Both the position numbers and the translations under genes were made by a program. A DNA stretch of 64,000 nt from positions 8,742,001 to 8,806,000 of the forward strand of contig NZ_CP186274.1 of the NCBI RefSeq assembly GCF_049331405.1, written 5' to 3'. The notes beneath the pieces are model-generated. The model ran no database searches, had not been told where the DNA came from, and was given only the letters and a program-made list of their open reading frames with translations. This DNA is from PoT sp049331405. GTDB taxonomy: Bacteria; Planctomycetota; Planctomycetia; Isosphaerales; Isosphaeraceae. Shown one piece after another: positions 1 through 7,526 of this stretch. The number at the start of each line of letters is the position of its first letter. Within the stretch, counting starts at the first letter, position 1.

Positions 1-163
1 CCGACGCGTTGGCGGCGACCGTGTCGATCGCCCTCTTCAGTTCCGCGATCAGGCCCCTCGAAAGGGCATTGCGCCGCTCGGGGCGGTTGAGCGTGAAAGT
101 GACGACCCCGTCCCTGTTGTCGATCTCCAGATTGGGGGGACCGATCCTCGTCGAGGTCGTCAT
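1..163 (-). CDS. Enoyl-CoA hydratase/isomerase family protein, N-terminal part (runs off the left edge)
   Basis: Reading leftward from an ATG at 163, the frame stays open to the edge and gives 54 residues. They include VVTFTLNRPERRNAL, the hallmark first strand and turn of the crotonase fold (LNRPxxxNAL). Known members hydrate or isomerise acyl-CoA thioesters in the cytoplasm; the substrate cannot be told from this part. A strong ribosome binding site (GGGGAGGAAG) lies just before the start. The gene follows ettA by 31 bases on the same strand, so the two are probably co-transcribed. The active-site oxyanion-hole residues lie outside the window. Confidence 0.85.
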   Translation of the reverse strand, partial: MTTSTRIGPPNLEIDNRDGVVTFTLNRPERRNALSRGLIAELKRAIDTVAANAS

Positions 164-194
164 CGCTCAGCTTCCTCCCCTTGGCGTGGCCTCA

Positions 195-1868
195 TCAACG
201 CGTGAGGGCCTTGTAACGGATCCGATGCGGCTGGTCCGCGTCGATCCCGAGCCGTTCCTTGCGCTGGGCTTCGTAAGTCTGGTAGTTGCCCTCGCACCAG
301 ACGACCTTGCTATCCCCTTCGAAGGCGAGGATATGCGTCGCGATCCGGTCGAGGAACCAGCGATCGTGGCTGATCACCACCGCGCACCCGCCGAAGTCGA
401 GCAGGGCCTCCTCGAGCGCCCGGAGCATGTCCACGTCGAGGTCGTTCGTCGGTTCGTCGAGCAGCAGGAGGTTCCCGCCGCTCTTGAGCAGCTTGGCCAG
501 GTGGACCCGGTTCCGCTCCCCGCCGGAGAGGTTCGAGACCTTCTTCTCCTGGTCGGGCCCCTTGAAGTTGAACTGGGCGACGTACGCCCTCGAGGGCACC
601 TTCCGCTTGCCGAGCACGACGTTGTCGAGCCCGCCGCTGATCTCCTGGAAGATGGTGTTCTCGGGGTTCAGCGTGTCGCGGTTCTGATCCACATAGGAGT
701 AGACCACGGTGTCTCCGACGCGGAGCGCCCCGCCGTCCGGCTGCTCCTGCCCGACGATCATGCGGAAGAGCGTCGTCTTGCCGGCGCCGTTGGGCCCGAT
801 GATCCCGACGATCCCGCCCGGCGGTAGTCTGAACGTCATGTCCTCGACGAGCAGGCGTTCGCCGAAGGCCTTCTTGACGTGATCGGCCTCGACCACGAGG
901 TCGCCGAGGTGCGGGCCGGGCGGGATCTGGAGGACCACCGCCTCGTCGCGCTTCTCCGACTCCTGCTGGGCTAGCTGCTCGTACCGCTGGAGCCGCGCGC
1001 GGTTCTTGGCGACCCGGGCCCTGGGGGCCATGCGGACCCACTCGAGCTCCTTGGCCAGCGTCTTGCGGCGGGCGCTCTCCGACTTCTCCTCGCGGGCGAG
1101 CCGCTCCTGCTTCTGTTCGAGCCAGGAGGAGTAGTTCCCCTCCCAGGGGATCCCCTGGCCGCGATCCAGCTCGAGGATCCAGCCGGCGACGTTGTCGAGG
1201 AAGTAGCGGTCGTGGGTGATCGCCACGACGGTCCCCGGATAATCCTGCAAGTGCCGCTCGAGCCAGGCGACGCTCTCGGCGTCGAGGTGGTTCGTGGGCT
1301 CGTCGAGCAGGAGGATGTCGGGCCGTTGCAGCAGGACCTTGCAGAGGGCCACGCGCCTGCGTTCGCCGCCGGAGAGAGTGCTGACGTCGGCCTCGCCCGG
1401 CGGCAGGCGCATGGCGTCCATGGCGATCTCGATCCGGCGGTCGAGGTCCCAGCCCTCCGCCGCCTCGATGGCGTCCTGGACCTTGCCTTGCTCCTCGAGC
1501 AGCTTGTCCATCTCGTCGGCGTCGATCGGCTCGCCGAGCTTGGCGTTGATGGCGTCGAAGCGGTTGAGCAGGGTCCGGAGCGGCAGCACGGCCTGCTCGA
1601 CGTTCCCGCGAACATCAAGGCTGGGGTCGAGGGTCGGCTCCTGGGGCACATACCCGATCGTGGTGCCCGGCGCCGGGGCCGCTGTGCCGAGGAAATCCTT
1701 ATCGACTCCGGCCATGATGCGGAGCAGGGTGCTCTTACCCGAGCCGTTCCCGCCGAGGACGCCGATCTTGGCCCCGGGGTAGAACGAGAGCCAGATGCCC
1801 TTGAGGACGTCCTTCTTGGCGTAGGCCTTGGAGAGGTTCTCAATCCTGAAGATATATTGCGGAGGCAT
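195..1868 (-). CDS. ettA: Energy-dependent translational throttle protein EttA (ABC-F ATPase)
   Basis: A 557-residue soluble protein with two ABC cassettes and no membrane segment, the usual length for EttA. First cassette: Walker A GGNGSGKST (39-47), signature LSGGERRR (166-173), Walker B LLLDEPTNHLD (186-196). Second cassette: Walker A GPNGAGKT (358-365), signature LSGGERNR (447-454), Walker B LLLLDEPTNDLD (467-478). Between them is the charged linker helix region (about 250-310, rich in R, K and E) that contacts tRNA and ribosome in this family. EttA binds the ribosomal E site and couples translation elongation to ATP level. It is followed by a crotonase-family gene, with which it has no obvious functional link. 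Confidence 0.93.
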   Translation of the reverse strand: MPPQYIFRIENLSKAYAKKDVLKGIWLSFYPGAKIGVLGGNGSGKSTLLRIMAGVDKDFLGTAAPAPGTTIGYVPQEPTLDPSLDVRGNVEQAVLPLRTLLNRFDAINAKLGEPIDADEMDKLLEEQGKVQDAIEAAEGWDLDRRIEIAMDAMRLPPGEADVSTLSGGERRRVALCKVLLQRPDILLLDEPTNHLDAESVAWLERHLQDYPGTVVAITHDRYFLDNVAGWILELDRGQGIPWEGNYSSWLEQKQERLAREEKSESARRKTLAKELEWVRMAPRARVAKNRARLQRYEQLAQQESEKRDEAVVLQIPPGPHLGDLVVEADHVKKAFGERLLVEDMTFRLPPGGIVGIIGPNGAGKTTLFRMIVGQEQPDGGALRVGDTVVYSYVDQNRDTLNPENTIFQEISGGLDNVVLGKRKVPSRAYVAQFNFKGPDQEKKVSNLSGGERNRVHLAKLLKSGGNLLLLDEPTNDLDVDMLRALEEALLDFGGCAVVISHDRWFLDRIATHILAFEGDSKVVWCEGNYQTYEAQRKERLGIDADQPHRIRYKALTR

Positions 1869-2134
1869 TGCGAAGCGGGCCCCGGAACCTCACGACATCC
1901 CGCCAGCCCACATGACCGACAGGTTTTTCGGAGTCAGTGACTCAATCTCGACTTGCGTCATCAACAAGTAGACCCGAACGGCTTTCCCGAGGAAAGTCCG
2001 AATCCGGGTCGATAGCCCCTTGATTTCACCCCCCACCCCCCATTTCCGGCCGATCCCGCCCCCTCCAACCGCCCCGACCCTCCGCCTCGGCCACTTCGAT
2101 CCGAAATCCATCCCCAAACCGGACATCGACCACC
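1869..2134. other. Intergenic region between ettA and tRNA-Met
   Basis: This spans the upstream region of ettA (minus) and the promoter of the tRNA (plus). It has pyrimidine-rich stretches, and no reading frame looks like a protein. A 78-codon frame on the minus strand (1890-2126) has no recognisable motif or ribosome binding site. Confidence 0.6.
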
Positions 2135-2163
2135 TTGCGAACCCGAATCGGGTTTGCTAACAT
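2135..2163 (+). promoter_or_regulatory. Sigma-70-type promoter of tRNA-Met
   Basis: TTGCGA (2135-2140) and TAACAT (2158-2163) are separated by 17 bases, the ideal spacing. The -10 box ends 11 bases before the mature tRNA 5' end. A palindrome with 7-base arms around one central base, AACCCGAATCGGGTT, fills the spacer (2140-2154) and could be a regulator site. Confidence 0.6.
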
Positions 2164-2174
2164 CATTCCTCTAC

Positions 2175-2248
2175 GGCGGCGTAGCTCAGTCGGTTAGAGC
2201 AGCGGAATCATAATCCGCGTGTCGGGGGTTCGAGTCCCTCCGCCGCTA
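2175..2248 (+). tRNA. tRNA-Met (anticodon CAT, elongator)
   Basis: A full cloverleaf of 74 nt can be folded: acceptor GGCGGCG/CGCCGCT, D arm GCTC/GAGC, anticodon stem GCGGA/TCCGC with loop ATCATAA (anticodon CAT), variable loop GTGTC, T arm GGGGG/CCCTC with TTCGAGT, discriminator A. No CCA is encoded. The anticodon stem lacks the three G-C pairs typical of initiator tRNA, so this is elongator Met. tRNA-Ile2 (CAT modified to lysidine) is less likely but not excluded. The first acceptor pair is G1-U72 rather than G-C. Confidence 0.93.
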
Positions 2249-2875
2249 TTCGCGACTCCTCGCGACCATTCACGTCACAGCCCGTCAAACCCCGACTCCC
2301 AAGGGGTTTACGGCAAGCGTCATCTCGTGGGTTAGTGACACAAACTGCACCTCCTTCATGCAATGCGTCACATCCCTGCCCAATGCTTGGGGCAACATTG
2401 GGGTAAGAGAAGTCGCGCGCGCGACCACACGGAGATAGGTTATCTTTCCTAAATATCCTCAAAAGGGCAGGCCCCAAATTCTAGGCCTACTGACCAGCTA
2501 ATTTCTTACGGTTGTCTCGGCAAACCCACTCGAGCAACTGTGAGGAATTATACCGTTTAGCAAGCTCAGATTGCGAATCGGTTAGTTGCGTAAATAACGC
2601 CATTTGGTCGTTTAGGGCCACCTGCTCACGCAGTATCGCAGTTGTACTGCCCGGGCGTTTAATGCAGGCTCTCGAACGTTAAATCGCCTTGCTGAAGCGA
2701 GGTTGCTCCTTCCGCCGTCAGGCCCTAAAAGCCCTCCAATGTATTTTGGAGGACATGCATGACATACTCATCCGTCGACTCAAAATCACGGTGCGACGAC
2801 TTTGAACGTGGCGACATTGGCTCCATTACGTTTCAATGGATGAGCTCACCACTTTCCACCAACTGGAGGCTTTAG
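2249..2875. other. Gene-free AT-richer stretch after tRNA-Met
   Basis: This 627-base region has visibly lower G+C than most of the window and no convincing reading frame. The 89-codon minus-strand frame that ends inside the tRNA is the antisense of the tRNA T arm, not a gene. I saw no integrase remnant and no second copy of the tRNA 3' end that would mark an attachment site. Confidence 0.5.
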
Positions 2876-3406
2876 ATGCGGAATTGGTCGGCAGGGATTT
2901 TCGCCTTGGTGCTGGCGTGCGGATGTGGCGGCAAAGACGAACCCATCGCAAAGTATGACGGATTGAAAGACAACACATCGAGCAGCCTTGAATTAACACC
3001 GATCCAAAAGCGAGATAGTTCCGGGGTCAGCATCGAACTGAAAGTCAATTTTCTAGGAAAAGGAAAGCATCCAAAGATTTGGAATACCTCTTTAATGATC
3101 CATGGCGAGAGGCCGCCAGAGACTCCATCTTTGCTCGGCCCCGAACCCGAGCTCAAAATCTTCATCGGAGACTCTTATCTTGAAAAAACAAAGAAAAGTA
3201 CAAATTTTGAATTCAAACGCCAGAACGTTTCTGAAATGGCTTTTTTTGACATGCATCTTGATGGGATTGGCGGCTTGGTTGAATTTATCGATGGAGATGG
3301 CCGCTACGAACTAAACGGAAAGCCTTATACCATCAGCAGAGAGGATCGGGAGAAAATCAAGGAGAGGATCATCGCTTTGCGTGAAATCACGAATCAAGGG
3401 AAGTGA
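2876..3406 (+). CDS. Putative lipoprotein of unknown function
   Basis: A 176-residue protein starting with a short signal peptide and a lipobox-like LACGC (cysteines at 15 and 17), so it is probably lipid-anchored after export. GGAGG lies 8 bases before the ATG. The mature part is hydrophilic, rich in K, E and S, with a plausible beta-rich middle (for example ELKVNFLGKG) and a charged C-terminal helix. No family is recognised. Its codons are markedly AT-richer than those of its neighbours (many AAA, TTT, ATT), which suggests recent acquisition or relaxed selection next to the tRNA gene. Confidence 0.7.
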   Translation: MRNWSAGIFALVLACGCGGKDEPIAKYDGLKDNTSSSLELTPIQKRDSSGVSIELKVNFLGKGKHPKIWNTSLMIHGERPPETPSLLGPEPELKIFIGDSYLEKTKKSTNFEFKRQNVSEMAFFDMHLDGIGGLVEFIDGDGRYELNGKPYTISREDREKIKERIIALREITNQGK

Positions 3407-3674
3407 ATCTTCTCAAGGCCATTACGAGCATTTGCCTGAAATTCCTCGGACTTCAATTCGATGGAATTGCATCAAGATTGGCGGAAGTGTGATTCGAGGC
3501 TCTGAGAGATGAATTACACCGCCCTTCAGCATCGATGGTGTATTAAGAATTTCTCGACTACGCAGGTCGATCCAGCATGGACTGCCATTACCCGGAGTTT
3601 TCTCCAAGAGCATCGTCCTTCCTTTCTCATCCCTAAGACAGCTCGCGGTTGCCTGCAATTACACAAAGTACACC

Positions 3675-3974
3675 TTAGTACGACCGCCAACGTCGCTTCT
3701 TGACGGTGAGAAGGGGTACGCTCCAGCGAACGCCGTCGCCGGTTAATTCGGCGACAAGCGTCTTCTCCGCTTCCCTGGGGTGAACCATTGCCTTGGCCAG
3801 GGCGGTGACCACTTCGACGCCAATCGCGCAGAGGCTCTGAAGAGCGGCGTTGCTCACTGCATTCTCTGAGCCTTCGAGGACGAGAAGGAACGAAGTGATC
3901 GCGGGGACGCGCTGGAGATGGTGCCGGAGGGCCTCGGCGGCGTGCTGGCAGAGAGTGGTATCCGTGCTCTCCAT
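3675..3974 (-). CDS. Small hypothetical protein (99 aa)
   Basis: From an ATG at 3974 the frame gives 99 residues with ordinary composition: an amphipathic helical N-terminal half (AAEALRHHLQRVPAITSFLLVLEG) and a C-terminal sheet-like tail ending VKKRRWRSY. The same frame stays open upstream to 4505, but that part lies antisense to the next gene and looks non-coding. No clear ribosome binding site precedes the start, and no family is recognised. It may be a gene remnant. Confidence 0.4.
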   Translation of the reverse strand: MESTDTTLCQHAAEALRHHLQRVPAITSFLLVLEGSENAVSNAALQSLCAIGVEVVTALAKAMVHPREAEKTLVAELTGDGVRWSVPLLTVKKRRWRSY

Positions 3975-4242
3975 AGAACACCGAGATTGTCGCCCCGGGC
4001 AAGTTGGATATATCTGAGGACGTCCGCCTTCACTTCCGGAGCCGACCGGCATGTGCGCTTGCGGACGAGCTCGTGTTGACAGGTTGGGGCGTATTGGCGA
4101 AATTGCGCGAAACTGCCGATAAATATGGGCAAAAGAATAATGTGGGATGGTTTCCGGGACGATGGAGTCGGTGGCGTCCCGCGTCACGACCGGACTCCCC
4201 CGGGGAGTACCGCTCGTTGGAATCCCAGGTAAAATTAAAGCG

Positions 4243-5388
4243 ATGAAAGAAATTCGACGAGAATCCGGGCGCGGCCGCCTGCCGATGGGATTATTGGGGA
4301 TGTTGGCGCTCGTCGTGACGACCGAGACCTTCATCATCCACAGGGGTACGGGACTCGGCGCGGCGCAGGCCTGGATGTGGAATTCCTGCGGCCGTGCGGC
4401 CAGCCGTTCGTCGAAGGATTGCCAGGTCGTCTGCCTCGGTGATAGCCAGGTCAAGCATGGCCTGATGACGAACGTCCTCGAGGACCGGCTGCATCTCCGG
4501 ACCATGAATCTGGCGTTCAGCGGATGCCAGGCCCCCGCCAGCTACTTTCAGTTGGAACGGATCCTCAAGGCAAAGGCGAAGCCGACCGCCGTCGTCGTCG
4601 ACTTCTATCCCGTGCTCCTGGGACACGGCCTCGAGGAGAATACCTATCGCTGGGCCGAACTCCTGTCGGTGCCCGAAGCCTTCGACCTCGCCAGGACGGC
4701 CCAGGATTCCTCGTTCTTCGCGTGGGTCATGACGGGTCGACTGCTGCCTTCCGTGCGATTCCGGCTGGACATGCGTGAGATCATCACCTCCCGCCTGCGA
4801 GGCGAGCAGGCCCCGCCGACGGATCGGGTCCACGTGTTCCGCAGGAACACCGCGAAGAATCGAGGGACTCTCGTCTTCGAGAAGAATCCGACCCCCTGGA
4901 TGACGAACGACATTCCCGGATGGCTGAAGAGCGCGTTCCTGCCCGATCGGGTCGGGAATGCGTGCAATATGAGGTATGTCGACCGATTCCTGAAACTCGC
5001 GTGCGAGCACAAGATCCCGGTGTTCTGGGTCGTCCCTCCCGACCATCCCAAGTTCGAGGCGAGCAAGGACGAGGCCGGGATCAATGATCGTTACACACAC
5101 CTACTGAATCGGGCGGTCGCGAAATTCCCGAACGTCGTGATCCTGGACGCTCGACATTCGGCCTATCCTTCCGGCGTCTTCTTCGATCAGTCGCACCTCG
5201 ACCGCGACGGGGCGGCGACCTTGACGGCGCAGGTGGCGAATGTCATTCGTGGCCATCTCGCCGGCAACTTGCCCTCGCGTTTCGTCAATCTCCCGGCCTA
5301 TCAGCCCGAAGATCCAAAAGTCCCCGTCGAAGATACATTGCAGACGTTCATGGTCCTGGGTGACGCGGCCAATCGGATCAAGAGGTAA
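4243..5388 (+). CDS. SGNH-hydrolase-like exported protein
   Basis: A 381-residue protein. I chose the ATG at 4243, right before a signal-anchor segment (LPMGLLGMLALVVTTETFII), over an in-frame ATG at 4147 whose leader looks non-coding. The sequence has the SGNH pattern: GDSQ near residue 66 (block I serine) and DQSHLDRDGA near residue 335 (block V Asp and His). Such proteins are common in planctomycetes near O-acyltransferases and often act on cell-surface polysaccharides, but no MBOAT gene lies alongside here. The catalytic role is inferred from these motifs only. Confidence 0.7.
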   Translation: MKEIRRESGRGRLPMGLLGMLALVVTTETFIIHRGTGLGAAQAWMWNSCGRAASRSSKDCQVVCLGDSQVKHGLMTNVLEDRLHLRTMNLAFSGCQAPASYFQLERILKAKAKPTAVVVDFYPVLLGHGLEENTYRWAELLSVPEAFDLARTAQDSSFFAWVMTGRLLPSVRFRLDMREIITSRLRGEQAPPTDRVHVFRRNTAKNRGTLVFEKNPTPWMTNDIPGWLKSAFLPDRVGNACNMRYVDRFLKLACEHKIPVFWVVPPDHPKFEASKDEAGINDRYTHLLNRAVAKFPNVVILDARHSAYPSGVFFDQSHLDRDGAATLTAQVANVIRGHLAGNLPSRFVNLPAYQPEDPKVPVEDTLQTFMVLGDAANRIKR

Positions 5389-5465
5389 GCCTTCGCGAGT
5401 CAGGTCCAAGAAGCGGGAGAGGGAGTGGAGAGTAGACCCAACGGCCTCGGCCGATAGGACGGCTT

Positions 5466-5481
5466 CGAGCCGATCGGCTCG
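5466..5481. repeat. Perfect 16-base palindrome
   Basis: CGAGCCGATCGGCTCG reads the same on both strands. It lies between the SGNH-like gene and the channel pseudogene. It has no T-run, so it does not look like a terminator and could be a protein binding site. Confidence 0.4.
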
Positions 5482-5547
5482 AGGTTCTTCACCTCTCTGA
5501 AATGGCTTGAACGCTCGTCATCGTCCGGGGAAATCGTCTGACCGATC

Positions 5548-5897
5548 GACGGGGAGTCCGTGTGGGACAACCCGATCGTCAAGGCAATCGGCTTTTCCAC
5601 CGTGTGGTACATGGTGACCATTTAAGGTACTGGCATCGCCTACACGTTCCTGGCGAGTTGCGACGCGAAGGCTTTCAATGCCGGAAAATCGAGCCTCGTC
5701 GACGCCACATCCTTCAGCATGGTCACGGCCGCACCCATCGGCGATGGGAATATCTTCCCAAATCGAGCATCGCCAGGATCCGCGTCCTCAACGAGGTCCT
5801 GACGAATCTCTTCTACACCGCGTCCTTCCTCTCCATCTTCGCGGGGATGATTCGCGAGAGCAGCCTCAGGGCCGCCGATCCGGATCGCAAGGAATGA
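5548..5897 (+). pseudogene. Decayed two-TM potassium-channel gene
   Basis: Joining two frames restores an ion-channel pattern. Frame one reads AIGFSTVWYMVTI, then a TAA stop (5623-5625), then GTGIAYTFLASCDA and SFSMVTAAPIGDGNIFP. Near 5755-5763 one base appears lost, and the next frame continues SIARIRVLNEVLTNLFYTA, FLSIFAGMIRES and a final stop at 5895-5897. APIGDGNIFP lines up with the potassium selectivity filter of the Ion_trans_2 family (A-T-I/V-G-Y-G-D-I-x-P), with the Tyr and Asp changed. One stop, one frameshift and a ruined filter together indicate a pseudogene. The first transmembrane helix and the original start are not clear. Confidence 0.65.
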
Positions 5898-5957
5898 GGC
5901 CCTGTGGCAGTGTACACTCGCCCGGTGGCAGACCCGGCGCGTGCAATGTCTTCCTTT

Positions 5958-6410
5958 CTATTTTTCGCCCAGGATGCGGCCGTCCCTCACGAACTTGTGA
6001 CAGTCGATGCAGTTGATCGTGAGCCGGACGTAAGCCAACGTGGCGGCATTCAGATCCTTGTCGCGCCCTGCGGCAGCGAGCTGGCCGCTGATGGTCGAGA
6101 ATTCACTCGCATATTTGATGTACGTCACATTCGGCGAAACCTTCCAAAGGGTATCCTGGCCGATTTGTTTCAGGAGTGCTGCACTGGCATCGATCTGAGC
6201 GAAATCCTCGACGGCGAGGGCCTTGACCAGATCCTGCGTCGTCTTGAGCTTCCTGGCCATAGCCTTGCTCAGCACCTCTTTTTCGTGCTTGATCTCGGCG
6301 GATGCCTGCGGGGTTGTCTGGCTCCGGAGTATCCCGGTCGTCGAGACGGCGGCCATCGCGACCAAGGAGCCCAGCACGAAGACCGAACGTTTGGTTGTCA
6401 GAACACTCAT
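5958..6410 (-). CDS. Cytochrome c'-like exported protein
   Basis: A 150-residue protein with an N-terminal export or anchor segment (VFVLGSLVAMAAVSTTGIL) and one heme motif, CIDCH (134-138), close to the C terminus. A C-terminal CxxCH after about 100 helical residues is the plan of class II cytochromes (c' and c556), four-helix bundles in the periplasm; Met51 could be an axial ligand. An excellent ribosome binding site (GGAGGAGG) precedes the ATG. It stands alone, so its redox partner is unknown. An alternative is a DUF-type planctomycete CxxCH protein of the same fold. Confidence 0.72.
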   Translation of the reverse strand: MSVLTTKRSVFVLGSLVAMAAVSTTGILRSQTTPQASAEIKHEKEVLSKAMARKLKTTQDLVKALAVEDFAQIDASAALLKQIGQDTLWKVSPNVTYIKYASEFSTISGQLAAAGRDKDLNAATLAYVRLTINCIDCHKFVRDGRILGEK

Positions 6411-6937
6411 CGAGAAATCCTCCTCCGAGCTGATGCGAGATGATTCGTGCCGGGCGAGCCGAACGAAAAAGGCTCCTGTCGAACGTGGAAACGTTCGGCA
6501 AGAGCCACCTTGGCGTCGGGCAATCGCCGTTCATGAGCGATGCATTAACGTACTCTAAGGCCGCACCGAAAAAGGTCAAGCGAATTGCCTCCTCCGGCCC
6601 ATCTTTGTCCGGCCGGCGCAAGGTATGTTCGGCATTCATGCCCGACGCCAACTCGCCGATCTGTGGCCGCCGATAGCCCGAGCCTTATTCTCCGTGGTGG
6701 AATCTCGTGCGGGGCGAGTCACGCGGGGCGATCGCTGATTATCGTTTATCGCGCGGAGAGGACTCTTATTCTCGCCGCAAACATCAGACTCTATCAATCC
6801 AACTGTTGTGACATGCTCCCCGCCATGGCATAATCGCCCCTGGCGGGGAAGCGGGATCAACGAAGGTCGATCGACCTCGGACTCAAGATCGCGCCCGGTG
6901 CGGGGCGAACCCTGCGAGCCTCAATTCGAGGTGTGAG
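6411..6937. other. Intergenic region, no gene seen
   Basis: This 527-base divergent region lies between the cytochrome-like gene and the zinc-ribbon gene. Several short frames are open on both strands, but none has a ribosome binding site with a protein-like composition. The start-proximal part presumably carries both promoters. Confidence 0.5.
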
Positions 6938-7174
6938 ATGGCGTACAACTCGCTCTATGCCCTCCTCATGCGAATGTCTCAGCTCAGGCAGGGCCCTGCC
7001 GCCAGGGCGATGGGGAGGGTCGTCCACCCGGAGGTCGGGGTGAAGGACGGCTGCGGATCCTGCCCCCATTGCCATGCGTTTATCTCCATTTCCTTCGGCG
7101 CGCCGGGGGCGACGGCTCCTTGCCCTCGATGCGGCGAGGCGATCGCCTCACTCGAACCTCTCGGGCCTCGCTGA
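6938..7174 (+). CDS. Small zinc-ribbon protein
   Basis: A 78-residue protein with CPHC (42-45) and CPRC (62-65), a C-x2-C-x16-C-x2-C zinc ribbon. The same spacing occurs in the membrane protein at 23926-24528 of this window, which supports this short frame being real. GAGGTG lies just before the ATG. The N-terminal 35 residues form a basic helix with no membrane segment. Zinc ribbons of this type in planctomycetes usually serve in binding or assembly rather than catalysis; the partner is unknown. Confidence 0.6.
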   Translation: MAYNSLYALLMRMSQLRQGPAARAMGRVVHPEVGVKDGCGSCPHCHAFISISFGAPGATAPCPRCGEAIASLEPLGPR

Positions 7175-7526
7175 GCCGCAACCCAGGAGCCGGCCCCGCG
7201 TTTGCAGCCGATCGACGTGCGGAGTCATCGGCGTTCGCCCACGAACCGAACTCAAGCACGGCCCCTGTCGGAGTCCTTCGCGTCACGTGACCGTGATATT
7301 GATCCGCCGTGGTCGCGGGGCCATGATGAGTTCGGGGACGACCTCGGAGAGATCGCGTCGGCCGATCCGGACTTTCGGCTCCCTTCCATTGCTGCTTTCA
7401 ACCTCTCGGTCGTTTCCAGCCGTGCCCCTGAGCCATAGGCATGGCTCTCGCCGATACGATCGCGTCGCCGAGGCACACGACAGGCCGCCCGAGGCGGGCG
7501 AGTCGCATCGGTTCGGAGATCGAAGC
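7175..7526. other. Intergenic region, no gene seen
   Basis: The frame of the downstream HEAT-repeat protein is open through this stretch, but the translation is Arg/Ser/Pro-rich with no structure, and a better start lies at 7527. No other convincing element was found. Confidence 0.5.

Noticed and set aside
2175..2248. Initiator tRNA-fMet
   Set aside because: The anticodon stem is GCGGA/TCCGC without the three consecutive G-C pairs of initiators, and position 1 pairs with 72.
2208..2477. 89-codon minus-strand frame ending AAEGLEPPTRGL
   Set aside because: That ending is the antisense translation of the tRNA-Met T arm and anticodon region, a well-known false gene; the rest has no protein character.
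2249..2875. Possible integrase gene or attachment site after tRNA-Met
   Set aside because: No tyrosine-recombinase motif in any frame and no second copy of the tRNA 3' end in the next 2 kb.
3975..4505. Longer version of the small gene at 3675-3974
   Set aside because: The upstream part lies antisense to the SGNH-like gene and has the composition of a shadow frame.
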